In this document: positions 7,111 to 15,983 of the stretch, in pieces
How positions within the stretch are numbered: the first letter of the stretch is position 1
How the letters are laid out: the number at the start of each line of letters is the position of its first letter
Virus record (IMG/VR): IMGVR_UViG_3300006919_000286
Coordinates: 1 to 29,427 of that record
Reading direction: 5' to 3' (one strand)
Length of the DNA stretch: 29,427 bases
DNA from: a virus
Program-made: the position numbers and the translations under genes
The notes under the pieces: model-generated
The model's database searches: none
Told to the model about the DNA's origin: nothing
Seen by the model: only the letters and a program-made list of their open reading frames with translations

Positions 7111-7526
7111 TGGACAAGAACCAAGCAGTAGAAAAAGTAAACAGTCTCTTCGAATATGAGTATGACAAAGATCAATACAACGCAGCGGATTACTGGAGAG
7201 TTTTAGACGTTAGTCTTGATAAAGATCAGGGAGATTGCGAAGACTATGCACTTACTGTTGCTTGGTTACTTGCTGGTCAAAGTAGGCTAAAGTTTTTGTG
7301 GATGTTACTGACAAGAAAGTTCAGGGTTTGTTTTGTAACAGTAAATGGTGGTGGTCACGCCATTCTTTATCATGATGGTATGTATGTGGATAATTGGAAA
7401 CGTGAGTGGACACTTAAGTCTGGTTATGAAAAAGATTATGCCAAATACGATTGGACATTTAAGTATTATTATAATCCCTTCACGGTTATTGTAAAATTAA
7501 CACAAGGAAAGTTTTGGAAAAAATAA
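7110..7526 (+). CDS. Bacterial transglutaminase-like cysteine peptidase
   Basis: A 138-residue protein resembling the BTLCP group (peptidase C93 type). A GDCEDYA motif places the nucleophile at Cys43, GGGHAILYHDG gives His83, and MYVDNW gives Asp94, together a Cys-His-Asp triad. BTLCP enzymes in bacteria process surface or c-di-GMP-linked adhesion proteins (LapG is a member). In phages the target is unknown. There is no signal peptide. It lies three genes behind the lysozyme, in a strictly overlapping gene string, so a late or envelope role is possible. Confidence 0.8.
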   Translation: MDKNQAVEKVNSLFEYEYDKDQYNAADYWRVLDVSLDKDQGDCEDYALTVAWLLAGQSRLKFLWMLLTRKFRVCFVTVNGGGHAILYHDGMYVDNWKREWTLKSGYEKDYAKYDWTFKYYYNPFTVIVKLTQGKFWKK

Positions 7527-7681
7527 TGGCCAAGTATTCTAGATTTGATCCTAAGAATAAGAAAAAAAGAAACGATAAGTACAGATCTGAAAAGAAAAAG
7601 AACAATAAAAATGATTCGGCATCTAAAAACGATTGGAATGATGAAACCGAACGTTTATTGAAAAAATACAATTATCGTTAA
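7526..7681 (+). CDS. Small Lys/Asn-rich protein (51 aa)
   Basis: The ATG overlaps the peptidase stop (TAATG). The sequence is highly charged and low in complexity (MAKYSRFDPKNKKKRNDKYR, then KKKNNKNDSASKNDW) and ends with a short helix (DETERLLKKYNYR). It is likely disordered and nucleic-acid binding, but no family is recognised. It closes the lysis-side gene string before the glycan cassette. Confidence 0.55.
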   Translation: MAKYSRFDPKNKKKRNDKYRSEKKKNNKNDSASKNDWNDETERLLKKYNYR

Positions 7682-7696
7682 AAACTAAAGTTCGTT

Positions 7697-8446
7697 ATGA
7701 AAAATTTGATATTCCAGTACTACATTCCCTATGAGGCGAATGACACCCACCTAGGCGGTGTTGAAATGCCTGAATGGGCTAAGACGGGTTCTAGGTGTGC
7801 ACAAAAATATGCAGAACTTTGTGGTGCTGATTACATGTTGCTTCACGACAGGTTCTTTCCGGACCTAGACCCCAGACTAGATTCTAGTAGGATTCACTAC
7901 GACTCACAATTCTCCAAGTACGATAAGATTTTGGTTCTTGACCTTGATATGCTTATCACCACCCGAGAAAATATTTTTGATATACCAATCGAAGACGTTG
8001 CGATGGTACATGAAGTTGGTATTCATCAAAAGATGGGTGGGTGGTTATCAAAAGTGATGTACGTACCACTTGACCAAAGAGGTATTATCGCTTATGGTAA
8101 AAAACTTTTTGGTGACGATTGGACGTTTCCTAAATCTTCATTATACCCAAAAGAAAAGTGGAGATATATGAACGGTGGTTTACAACTCTGGTCAAAACAA
8201 GGAAGAGAAAAGGCCCGAGAACATTTTACATCACTAGACGATTATGTTATACACACAAGATATACCGAACAAATGTATGTCAATCTTCAGTTGTCGCAAC
8301 CAGTTTTTAAAGTAACAGAATTAGATAATAAGTGGAACCGTTTGCCTTATCAATGGGTGGGCCAACCTGATGGATATATTAATCACTTTTTGGCACGTCA
8401 TAAATTTAGTATGCCTGAATTAGAAAAAAGAGGAATGTGTATATGA
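7697..8446 (+). CDS. Glycosyltransferase-like protein 1 (DxD, GT8-like fold)
   Basis: A 249-residue protein of the nucleotide-diphospho-sugar transferase fold. KYDKILVLDLDMLITTRENI holds the DxD metal/nucleotide motif near residue 78. A conserved start (LIFQYYIPYE..MPEWAKTG), the CGADYMLLHD segment and YMNGGLQLWSK are shared in pattern with the genes at 12329, 13823 and 14627, so these are paralogs. It would transfer a sugar from an activated donor to an unknown acceptor. It is the first gene of the glycan cassette. The following methyltransferase gene overlaps it by four bases. Confidence 0.8.
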   Translation: MKNLIFQYYIPYEANDTHLGGVEMPEWAKTGSRCAQKYAELCGADYMLLHDRFFPDLDPRLDSSRIHYDSQFSKYDKILVLDLDMLITTRENIFDIPIEDVAMVHEVGIHQKMGGWLSKVMYVPLDQRGIIAYGKKLFGDDWTFPKSSLYPKEKWRYMNGGLQLWSKQGREKAREHFTSLDDYVIHTRYTEQMYVNLQLSQPVFKVTELDNKWNRLPYQWVGQPDGYINHFLARHKFSMPELEKRGMCI

Positions 8447-9054
8447 TGTTCTTGGAATTGGCCGCGAATCGTAAACGTGGTTTGAATTGGGATGCAGTAA
8501 ATGTTAGTAGTAATTATGGTGACAAAGCAGTAAAACTTCATGACCTAACTAACTTACCCATTAAGGGAATTCCTGATAATTTTTATGATGGTGTGTATTC
8601 AGAACATTTTATTGAACACATGTACAAGTATCAAGGTGTAAATGTCTTTAAAGAAATTATGCGAGTGTTGAAACCAGGCGGTGTTGTTCGAACAGTCTGG
8701 CCTTCATACGATGTTGTTGAGTGGTTAGTCGGTGAAGAGGATTTGTCAAATCACCCGTTTGTCAAACATTACTATCAAAGATACATTGTGCAAGAAAGAT
8801 TCTGCGCTGCAGGACATCAAAACAAAAGAATTCAAGAACAAGTTGCACTAGGTCTTCTTTATCAGAAGGGTGAACATTTATACCTTTGGGGTAAACAAGA
8901 AATGATTGACACCTTAACTTCTCTTGGTTTTCAGAATGCAAAAGAGTACGAATATGGTAAAAGTTCCTTGGCGGATTTTAATAACATCGATACGCCTGGC
9001 CAGATTCGTGCGATGCATTCTACCGTAGTTGAGGCTAAAAAATCATGGAAGTAA
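8443..9054 (+). CDS. SAM-dependent methyltransferase (class I)
   Basis: A 203-residue protein. NVSSNYGDKAVKLHDLTNLP is followed by FYDGVYSEHFIEHM and MRVLKPGGVVRTVWP, which match motifs II-IV of class I (Methyltransf_11-type) enzymes. A classical Gly-rich motif I is not evident at the N-terminus, as in several short sugar methyltransferases of this type. The ATG at 8443 was chosen: AAGAGGA is eight bases upstream and it overlaps the previous stop (ATGA). It probably methylates a sugar made by the cassette; the substrate is unknown. Confidence 0.75.
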   Translation: MMFLELAANRKRGLNWDAVNVSSNYGDKAVKLHDLTNLPIKGIPDNFYDGVYSEHFIEHMYKYQGVNVFKEIMRVLKPGGVVRTVWPSYDVVEWLVGEEDLSNHPFVKHYYQRYIVQERFCAAGHQNKRIQEQVALGLLYQKGEHLYLWGKQEMIDTLTSLGFQNAKEYEYGKSSLADFNNIDTPGQIRAMHSTVVEAKKSWK

Positions 9055-9449
9055 CCATAATAGTTACGGGTGATAACACTTTAAAACCTTTATGGCATCC
9101 ATTGTATTTTAAATACAAAGATGACCCCAAGTACCAAATCGTTTTTGCAAAGAATGTGATGAACGGAATTAATCACGCAAGATTCGCCAATGTGTTTGTA
9201 ACGAATTATAACGCTATTCCAACCTACAGAATGATGACTGAACTTCTGGAATTGAAAAAAGGTCAGATGATATGTCCCTCATGGCACAAGTATATGACTA
9301 ATAATTTTGAAGGTGCTGAGTGTGAAGAATCTTTCTCTGTTAATCGCGACCTATATAAAGGCGAAACGAAAAACGAATATATTAAAAAAAGAAACCCTGA
9401 AGTGATTAAAAAGGGAAAGATGTATTTTTTGATGAGGAATGATGAATGA
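9045..9449 (+). CDS. Unrecognised protein in the glycan cassette (134 aa)
   Basis: The 134-residue protein overlaps the genes on both sides (10 and 4 bases), so it belongs to the same message. It begins with a hydrophobic strand (MEVTIIVTGDN) and has aromatic/His residues (LWHPLYFKYK, MICPSWHKYM). The C-terminal third is basic. I recognise no family or catalytic motif. Context suggests an accessory role in sugar assembly or transfer. Confidence 0.65.
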   Translation: MEVTIIVTGDNTLKPLWHPLYFKYKDDPKYQIVFAKNVMNGINHARFANVFVTNYNAIPTYRMMTELLELKKGQMICPSWHKYMTNNFEGAECEESFSVNRDLYKGETKNEYIKKRNPEVIKKGKMYFLMRNDE

Positions 9450-10381
9450 AAATTTTAATTACAGGTGCAGCTGGTTTTATAGGTTTCCATGCAGCGAAAC
9501 ACTTCACTAGATTAGGACATGAAGTTTGGGGAGTAGATAATTTCAATTCTTATTACGACCCAGATTTAAAACACAAACGCGCTCAAATATTAAGAGACGA
9601 ATACAATGTAAAAATTGAAAAGATAGACTTAAAAAGTTCTGAAGAAACCACCTTTATCGTCGATAACATTAAACCCGACTTTTGTATTCATCTTGCCGCA
9701 ATGGCCGGTGTTCGTTATTCAATGGAACACGCTGATGAATATATCACAAATAATTGTATGGGCACTCTTAATCTTATCAATGCACTAGAGAAAAACGATT
9801 GTCAAAATGTTGTCTATGCTTCGACATCGTGTGTGTTACACGGCAATCCCTTACCTTGGGGAGAAAGTGAACATATCTATCCGCAAATTAATCCTTACGG
9901 ATACACCAAATTTATCAACGAATCGCAGTTTCATATCTCGAATATACCGAATGCTGTTGGACTAAGGTTCTTTACTGTATATGGTCCTTATGGTCGCCCA
10001 GATATGGCCCTGTTCGATTTCACTAAAAACATTCTTGATGGTAATCCTATAACCTTGTATAATTATGGCGAAATGAAAAGAGATTTTACTTATGTCGATG
10101 ATATCGTTCATGGCATTGAATGTGTTTTCAACAACATGACTCCACGTGATATGTACAACATTGGCAGAGGTGAACAGGTTGAATTGTCGCGTTTTGTACA
10201 AGCGATTCAAGACTCTCTTGGAATAGTAGCAGAAATTAAGTATGGCCCAAAACATCCCGCTGACGCTTTAGAGACATGGAGTGACACACGTAAACTTCAA
10301 GCGATAGGATACAACCCCCAAACATCTATCGAAGAAGGGGTAAACAACTTTGTTAAATGGTATAGGTCTTATCATAATTAG
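9446..10381 (+). CDS. NAD-dependent sugar-nucleotide epimerase, UDP-glucuronate 4-epimerase-like
   Basis: A 311-residue extended short-chain dehydrogenase. The NAD-binding loop GAAGFIG is at residues 7-13, AAMAGVRYSMEH is the typical substrate-side loop, and the catalytic pair is in NPYGYTKF (YxxxK). RFFTVYGPYGRPDMALF and FTYVDDIV are hallmarks of the UDP-glucuronate 4-epimerase group. The usual Ser before the Tyr falls in ASTSCVLHG, where the family often has SSSVYG. It would supply a hexuronic acid nucleotide (for example UDP-galacturonate) to the neighbouring transferases. Exact substrate is inferred from family resemblance. Confidence 0.87.
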   Translation: MKILITGAAGFIGFHAAKHFTRLGHEVWGVDNFNSYYDPDLKHKRAQILRDEYNVKIEKIDLKSSEETTFIVDNIKPDFCIHLAAMAGVRYSMEHADEYITNNCMGTLNLINALEKNDCQNVVYASTSCVLHGNPLPWGESEHIYPQINPYGYTKFINESQFHISNIPNAVGLRFFTVYGPYGRPDMALFDFTKNILDGNPITLYNYGEMKRDFTYVDDIVHGIECVFNNMTPRDMYNIGRGEQVELSRFVQAIQDSLGIVAEIKYGPKHPADALETWSDTRKLQAIGYNPQTSIEEGVNNFVKWYRSYHN

Positions 10382-10389
10382 GAATAAAA

Positions 10390-10989
10390 ATGAAAAATAT
10401 TATTTTAGAAATTGGTGTTAATACGGGTCAAGATGTAGATCGTTTATTGCAGTATCGAGGCAATTATCATGGTTTTGAACCAGTACCAGAACTCTATAAT
10501 AAACTGACTCAAAGATATCGAAATAACGAACGAGTAAAATTTTATCCTCATGCTGTTGATATTGAAGAAGGTTCAGCGACTTTTAATATTTCAAAACCAA
10601 CAGGTATTGCTTATGCTTACGGTTGTTCTAGTCTTCATGATTTTTCCACTAATCTAGATGAAGTATGGCCTGGTCGAGAAGATTTTGAAGTCGTAGAAAA
10701 AATTACCGTAGAGAAAGTTCGACTGGATAATTTTCTAGACAAAATCGAATATGACAAAATAAGTTATTTGTGGTGTGATGCACAAGGTAATGATTTAAAC
10801 GTACTTAAAAGTATGGGTGACCATGTTAAAAATATTCAAGAGGGCCGAATAGAGGTTGCCTACAGAGTTGAATTATATTCAAATACAGGTAATACCCACG
10901 GCAACGCTATTCAGTTTTTAGAAGAACACGGATTTAAATATCGTATACATAAACCTAATCATGAGTGTGATATTATATTTTGGCGATGA
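10390..10989 (+). CDS. FkbM-family methyltransferase
   Basis: A 199-residue protein. ILEIGVNTGQDVDRLL is the SAM-binding motif I, GFEPVPELYNKL is the acidic motif II region, and ITVEKVRLDNFL plus YLWCDAQGNDLNVLKSM match the conserved core of FkbM (Methyltransf_21) enzymes. FkbM proteins O-methylate sugars and polyketides. The gene overlaps the next one by four bases. Two methyltransferases in the cassette suggest a capped or methylated glycan. Confidence 0.83.
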   Translation: MKNIILEIGVNTGQDVDRLLQYRGNYHGFEPVPELYNKLTQRYRNNERVKFYPHAVDIEEGSATFNISKPTGIAYAYGCSSLHDFSTNLDEVWPGREDFEVVEKITVEKVRLDNFLDKIEYDKISYLWCDAQGNDLNVLKSMGDHVKNIQEGRIEVAYRVELYSNTGNTHGNAIQFLEEHGFKYRIHKPNHECDIIFWR

Positions 10990-12332
10990 TAAAATTAGTT
11001 CTTTTTGATTTGGATGGTGTTTTAGTAGACGCTAAAAATATTCACTATGTGTCTTTGAACAAAGCACTTCCGGAAGAATATATTATCACTCCCGAAGAAC
11101 ATCGTAATGTTTATGATGGTAGAAAGACCAAAGAAAAACTCCAGATGTTAACGGAGTCTAAAGGTCTTCCAGTAGAACTCCACGAATCGATTTTCAATCG
11201 TAAACAAAAAGAGACGGTTGAGATGATGCACGACCTACCTATCAACACTCATGCCTTAGACCTTTTCAAAGAGTTGGAAAATCTAGGATATATTATTGGT
11301 GTGTGTTCTAATTCTATTCGTAGAACTGTCTTGACAGCACTTGCAAAATCTGGTTTAATAGAATATTGTTCTGTGATTTTATCGAATGAGGATGTGAAGA
11401 ACTCTAAACCACATCCAGAAATATATTGGAAAGCAATGTCAATGATGGGTTGTCTTCCCGAAGAAACTGTAATTGTTGAAGATTCTCCGCCTGGTCTTCT
11501 CGCAGCAGCACGCTCAAGAGCCACATACATAAGAGTAGAAAGTACTAAAGATGTTACTAAAGAAAAAATCATGTCTAAATTGGAAACTAACGAAGTGAAA
11601 AACGTTTGGAAAGAAGAAAAGTTAAATGTCTTAATTCCTATGGCTGGTGCAGGTTCTAGATTTGCACAAGCTGGATACACATTCCCCAAACCCTTGATTG
11701 ATATTAAAGGTAAACCGATGATTCAGGTTGTGGTCGAAAATCTTGGGTTAGAAGCGAATTATATTTTTGTGTGTCAAAAAGAACATAACGAAAAATACAA
11801 TTTGAAGAACATGTTGTCTCTCATTGCACCCAACTGTAAAGTTGTTGAAGTCGACAGAATCACTGAAGGTGCAGCTTGTACTGCTCTTTTAGCGAAAGAT
11901 TACATCAATTCAGAAGACCCATTGTTTTTCGCTAACAGTGATCAATGGGTAAACTGGGACCCTGTTCAGTTTATGTATAATATGCAGGAGAGTCATGCTG
12001 ATGGTGGAATTGTTACGTTTAAGGCCACACACCCCAAGTGGTCTTTTGCAGAAGTTGATGAACACGGTATAGTTAGAAAGGTTGCTGAAAAAGACCCTAT
12101 TTCCGATAACGCTACAGTAGGTTTTTATTACTGGAAAAAAGGTTCTGACTTTGTAAAATATGCCGAACAAATGATAGAAAGAGATATTCGTGTCAATAAC
12201 GAATTCTATGTTTGTCCAGTGTTCAACCAAGCTATTGAAGATAATAAAATAATTAGAACGTATCAAGCGAATGAGATGTGGGGATTGGGTACTCCCGAAG
12301 ATTTATCATATTATTTGGAGAACAAGTCTTGA
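10986..12332 (+). CDS. HAD phosphatase / sugar nucleotidyltransferase fusion
   Basis: A 448-residue two-domain protein. Residues 1 to about 205 are a HAD hydrolase: DLDGVLVD (8-15) carries the nucleophile and acid Asp, VCSNS is motif II, NSKPHPEIY has the motif III Lys, and EDSPPGLLAA has the motif IV acid. From about residue 212 a nucleotidyltransferase follows: IPMAGAGSRFAQAG (GxGxRF loop), FPKPLIDIKGKPM, and FANSDQ as the metal-binding acid. One chain could dephosphorylate a sugar phosphate and another site make an NDP-sugar, or the two may act in sequence. The ATG at 10986 overlaps the previous stop (ATGA). Confidence 0.85.
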   Translation: MIKLVLFDLDGVLVDAKNIHYVSLNKALPEEYIITPEEHRNVYDGRKTKEKLQMLTESKGLPVELHESIFNRKQKETVEMMHDLPINTHALDLFKELENLGYIIGVCSNSIRRTVLTALAKSGLIEYCSVILSNEDVKNSKPHPEIYWKAMSMMGCLPEETVIVEDSPPGLLAAARSRATYIRVESTKDVTKEKIMSKLETNEVKNVWKEEKLNVLIPMAGAGSRFAQAGYTFPKPLIDIKGKPMIQVVVENLGLEANYIFVCQKEHNEKYNLKNMLSLIAPNCKVVEVDRITEGAACTALLAKDYINSEDPLFFANSDQWVNWDPVQFMYNMQESHADGGIVTFKATHPKWSFAEVDEHGIVRKVAEKDPISDNATVGFYYWKKGSDFVKYAEQMIERDIRVNNEFYVCPVFNQAIEDNKIIRTYQANEMWGLGTPEDLSYYLENKS

Positions 12333-13081
12333 ATCTGATATTACAACATTTTGAAGGCACCATGCCTGAATGGGCGTATTACTGTGAGAAGACGGTGAAA
12401 CGTTATGCAGAGATGACAGGGGCAGATTATCAACTGATTCGTGGTTTTCCTATGGGTAAAGAACTTGGGTTTACTCCACAGAAATTGTGTCTCCTATTAG
12501 AAAAGTATGACGAGTATGACCAAGTGTGTATGATTGATATGGACACGATTGCGACTAAAAGATACCAGAGTTTCTGGAATAGACCTGAAATTGGTGTGTT
12601 GCATGATAGAGCGATTGCTGGACCTAAAGCGTTGAATGCTGTTACGAGAAAACCTCATCCTAGCAAAACACCTGAGGCTGCACCTAATCTATACAAACAA
12701 GGGTCGTGGTGTTTCTTTGGTAATTGGATAAAACTTAATAGAGAACAAAGGCAAGAACTCAGAAAACATTGGAATCAAAAACTATTTGAAGAATCTCTGG
12801 TGGATAAACATCCAGGCGATGAAGTTATCTTACATTATCTTTTTCATCAATCTAAAATCCTAGACGGTAAACATCCCCGTGATGTTTGTATGAGAACGGA
12901 TTATCGAGACGGCGAAGATTTATGTAATCTAAAATTTAGAGAGGATTCTCGGTGGGACAAGAAATTCTGCAATCAACCAGAGGATTCTGACCCTGATGCA
13001 TCATTGATACATTTTTGTGCTGGGAGAAAAAGACAGATTGTCAGTGCTGTCAAATCGATTTACGGTAATATGATTATATGA
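12329..13081 (+). CDS. Glycosyltransferase-like protein 2 (DxD)
   Basis: A 250-residue paralog of the 7697 protein. I place the start at TTG 12329, overlapping the previous stop (TTGA), because the protein then begins LNLILQHFEGTMPEWA, matching the N-termini of its paralogs, and GGAG lies eight bases upstream. MTGADYQLIRG and YDQVCMIDMDTIATKRY (DxD) align with the family. The C-terminal SDPDASLIHFCAG fits the usual acceptor-side His. No longer ATG start gives a better fit. Donor and acceptor are unknown. Confidence 0.78.
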   Translation: MNLILQHFEGTMPEWAYYCEKTVKRYAEMTGADYQLIRGFPMGKELGFTPQKLCLLLEKYDEYDQVCMIDMDTIATKRYQSFWNRPEIGVLHDRAIAGPKALNAVTRKPHPSKTPEAAPNLYKQGSWCFFGNWIKLNREQRQELRKHWNQKLFEESLVDKHPGDEVILHYLFHQSKILDGKHPRDVCMRTDYRDGEDLCNLKFREDSRWDKKFCNQPEDSDPDASLIHFCAGRKRQIVSAVKSIYGNMII

Positions 13082-13818
13082 AGACAGCAATCTGTTTTTC
13101 CGGCATTCCTAGAGGTGATGTTGCCTCATGTGTGGAAAAATATAAAAAAGTTTTTCCTGATGCTGACCCGTTTTATTTTACATGGACCGAATATAAAACG
13201 GAGATGGAATCCATACTAAACTCTTCAGTCGATCACGCTGAAGAACCAGAAATAGATTACTGTGCATTTTTAGAGTCACCCACATTTCCAAATAAAGATG
13301 GTTCTGAATCCACTGTCGGTCCTAACGTAATCACTAACAATCCCAACCGAATGAAAAGATTTCGGGACAACTGGGAATATGCACATTTTAAGGCCCTTCG
13401 TACCAAACAGTTAATCGGTCACGCTTTACATCTTGAAAAAATTCCGTTAGAATATGATATGATAATTCGTGCTCGTTACGACATTGAAATATCTTTAAAG
13501 TGTGACTTCGACCGATACGTTGAAAATTCATACGAGAAAAAACGAGCTATCGGATTTTCGTTTGGTGTTAATGGTATTAGTGGTAACTGGGAAACAATTA
13601 AACATCTAGATGGCAACTATCAAGATGAGGGTAGAAAATATCTAGAAGATTTTATGATATTTCATCCTAGAGAAATGTATGATTCCGAATGGGTTAAGAA
13701 GTTATATAAATCTAAACAACTGTATCCATCTGAAATCGGTTGGTATCAGGTATTGAGTTACCCATTCGGTACCAATCATTTATGTTGCGGTGGTGGTGTT
13801 AGATTAGCATATAGGTAA
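13078..13818 (+). CDS. Putative glycosyltransferase-like protein with RARYD motif
   Basis: A 246-residue protein. ICFSGIPRGD opens the first strand, FPDADPFYFTWTEYK follows, and YDMIIRARYDIEI carries an RxRxD element in the position where similar phage and capsule-cluster proteins bind a nucleotide sugar. The C-terminus has GGGVRLAYR. I do not recognise a named family with certainty. It overlaps the previous gene by four bases and sits between transferases, so a transferase role is likely. Confidence 0.6.
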   Translation: MKTAICFSGIPRGDVASCVEKYKKVFPDADPFYFTWTEYKTEMESILNSSVDHAEEPEIDYCAFLESPTFPNKDGSESTVGPNVITNNPNRMKRFRDNWEYAHFKALRTKQLIGHALHLEKIPLEYDMIIRARYDIEISLKCDFDRYVENSYEKKRAIGFSFGVNGISGNWETIKHLDGNYQDEGRKYLEDFMIFHPREMYDSEWVKKLYKSKQLYPSEIGWYQVLSYPFGTNHLCCGGGVRLAYR

Positions 13819-13822
13819 AAAT

Positions 13823-14623
13823 ATGAAATGTTTGATATATCAGTACTGGGATGGTACACCATCTAGTGAATGTTTGGCGAGTACTTCGGCTATGAAAGAA
13901 TATGCCAATCGAATTGGTGCCGACCATTTGTTCGAACGCGACCCTAAGTATGTAACGGGTTTAGGAAAATACTCTCCACACTACGGTCAATTCAAAGTGG
14001 TGTTCGATAAATCCTTTGACCAGTATGATAAAATTCTTTTCACTGATACAGATGTCTTTCCTACAGAAAATCTCGAAGAAAATATCTTTGATGAAATAGA
14101 AGATAAAGACATTGCTATTGTGGAAGAATGGCAACAGATAGAGGTTAGGAAAAAACATACCGTTGCGGGAATTAATCACGCTAATGATAAAATATGGGCC
14201 AGAGTTGTAGAATCAAAATGGGATGTTACGTTACCCAAAGCTGAGTGTGGTTCAGTTAAAGCCTATAATTCTGGTGTGGTATTGTGGTCTAGAAAAGGTA
14301 TAAACAAAGCTCGAACAAGGTTTGTTCCTTTTCAAAGTTATGTTTCAATGATAAACTTTTCTGGACTACCTGTATTCTATACATGTGACCAACCATACAT
14401 ACACGCAATGTTAGAAGTAGCTGGATTAAATTGGAAAGAGTTGGACTACAAATGGAATAGTTCAGTACACTATGTGCCTGGTACAAAGGAACCAAGACCC
14501 GTTAACGATTTAAGAGAGGGTCGTGCTAATTTTGTACATGTTCAATTAGCTGGTGCTAATCGTTACAATGCTGAGAAACTTTCACGCATTGTAAATCTCC
14601 CTGTCGAACAATGGAACTTATAA
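13823..14623 (+). CDS. Glycosyltransferase-like protein 3 (DxD)
   Basis: A 266-residue paralog. MKCLIYQYWDGTPSSECLAS, RIGADHLFERDP and QYDKILFTDTDVFPTENLEE (DxD) align with the proteins at 7697, 12329 and 14627. It also has AYNSGVVLWSRKG, matching the NGGLQLWSK block of the first paralog, and a late DYKWNSSVHYVP segment. Four bases separate it from the previous gene. Similar length and motif order across the set point to repeated duplication followed by divergence. Confidence 0.8.
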   Translation: MKCLIYQYWDGTPSSECLASTSAMKEYANRIGADHLFERDPKYVTGLGKYSPHYGQFKVVFDKSFDQYDKILFTDTDVFPTENLEENIFDEIEDKDIAIVEEWQQIEVRKKHTVAGINHANDKIWARVVESKWDVTLPKAECGSVKAYNSGVVLWSRKGINKARTRFVPFQSYVSMINFSGLPVFYTCDQPYIHAMLEVAGLNWKELDYKWNSSVHYVPGTKEPRPVNDLREGRANFVHVQLAGANRYNAEKLSRIVNLPVEQWNL

Positions 14624-14626
14624 GTT

Positions 14627-15334
14627 ATGAAAGGTATTATTCTACAACACTTCGAACCACAAGCAGTTAATCGAGACCCTGAACTTGGTTCTGAAACTCC
14701 CCGCCCTTGGATTGTGAATAAAAGTATCGCAAACATTAAAAATTATGCTGAAAAGATTGGCGCAGAATATCGTTTATTGTCAGGTGAACCTTTTCGGCCT
14801 GGATTGAGAGCCCAATGTCAGAAGTGTGCGATGATTAATGAAGAGTATGATGAATATGATGTAGTGGTCATGTTAGATACTGATAAGTTCATGGTGAAAG
14901 GTTGTCAAGAAAACATCCTCGAAGCAAAAGGAATTGCACCCTTTGACAAAATTCATAGTGATATGATTCTACCAAAGTTTTATAGACAATTCCCTCATTG
15001 GGCCAGTATGAATACACCAATCTGGTCGGGCGCTTGTTATGTGATGCCTAGAGATTTTCGTATCTTAATGAGAAATCAAATTAATCCTGAAATGGAAAGA
15101 ATGTTTAAACAGGTTAGTCCATTGCCCTTTGTAGATGAAGGTATTTTTCATTGTCTCTCAGTAAAAGCTGGTATTACTATTGGTCCTAAGTATAATCTAG
15201 ATTCACGATGGGATCAGAGCAGTTATCTACCCAATCCTGAGAAAGCATTTATGTTACATATGAGACATAAACCAAAACCAAGAGATGAGAATCTGAAAGA
15301 CTTTATCGCAAAAGGAATAATCGAAGACCTTTAA
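14627..15334 (+). CDS. Glycosyltransferase-like protein 4 (DxD)
   Basis: A 235-residue paralog. MKGIILQHFEPQ, KIGAEYRLLSGEPF and EYDVVVMLDTDKFMVKGCQE (DxD) match the family core. The middle has SGACYVMPRDF in place of the NGGLQLW block, and the end has AFMLHMRHKPKPRDE. It is somewhat shorter than its paralogs. It begins three bases after the preceding stop. Substrates unknown. Confidence 0.78.
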   Translation: MKGIILQHFEPQAVNRDPELGSETPRPWIVNKSIANIKNYAEKIGAEYRLLSGEPFRPGLRAQCQKCAMINEEYDEYDVVVMLDTDKFMVKGCQENILEAKGIAPFDKIHSDMILPKFYRQFPHWASMNTPIWSGACYVMPRDFRILMRNQINPEMERMFKQVSPLPFVDEGIFHCLSVKAGITIGPKYNLDSRWDQSSYLPNPEKAFMLHMRHKPKPRDENLKDFIAKGIIEDL

Positions 15335-15335
15335 T

Positions 15336-15983
15336 ATGAAATCATTTGTTATAACAATTCAATCAAACCCCAAGTCCGTAGAGGCCGCGTCTCGTTGTAT
15401 AAAGTCGATGCCCGAACACAACGTACAGATGTTCGATGCGATTACACCAAACGACAATCCCGAAAAATTGTTCGAAGAAAAGGGTATCAACCCCGAAGGC
15501 TTCATTGAAAAATATTCTTATCTTGAGTCGTGTATGTCTGCCTTTCTTTCTCACCATACTTTATGGGAGAAGTGCGTAGAAGATAATCAAGAATACCAAA
15601 TCTTCGAACATGATGCGGTAGCGGTAAATAATATCCCCTTGTTCATTAACTATGATAAAGTAATCTCTTTGGGTCAACCTAGTTATGGAAAGTATAACAC
15701 ACCAATGCACATCGGTGCTGGACCACTTGTTTCTAAAAGATATTTTCCAGGCGCCCATGCATACAGACTAAAACCTGCTGGTGCGAAGATTCTCATTGAA
15801 ACTGCAAAGACCAAAGGTGGACCAACAGACGTTTATCTTAACCTGATACATTTTCCTTGGTTAGAAGAGTACTACCCCTGGCCTGTAGCAGCAAAGGATT
15901 ATTTCACAACCATACAAAAAACCGAAGGTTGTTTAGCGAAACATAACTGGAAAGGTGGTCAGAATTATGAAATCGTTCGATAA
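15336..15983 (+). CDS. GT25-like glycosyltransferase (LPS type)
   Basis: A 215-residue protein. MKSFVITIQSNPKSVEAASR opens like GT25 enzymes, CMSAFLSHHTLWEKC matches the family's conserved Ser-His-Leu-Trp block, and YQIFEHDAVAV fits the FEDDa metal-site region with E-H-D in place of E-D-D. RLKPAGAKILIETAK follows as the usual nucleotide-side helix. GT25 enzymes add galactose or glucose to lipooligosaccharide. The next gene starts inside its last codons (17-base overlap). Confidence 0.75.
   Translation: MKSFVITIQSNPKSVEAASRCIKSMPEHNVQMFDAITPNDNPEKLFEEKGINPEGFIEKYSYLESCMSAFLSHHTLWEKCVEDNQEYQIFEHDAVAVNNIPLFINYDKVISLGQPSYGKYNTPMHIGAGPLVSKRYFPGAHAYRLKPAGAKILIETAKTKGGPTDVYLNLIHFPWLEEYYPWPVAAKDYFTTIQKTEGCLAKHNWKGGQNYEIVR

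Noticed and set aside
12278-12328. Upstream extension of the second glycosyltransferase from 12278
   Set aside because: The added residues lie inside the previous gene and do not match the paralogs, which begin at the TTG at 12329.
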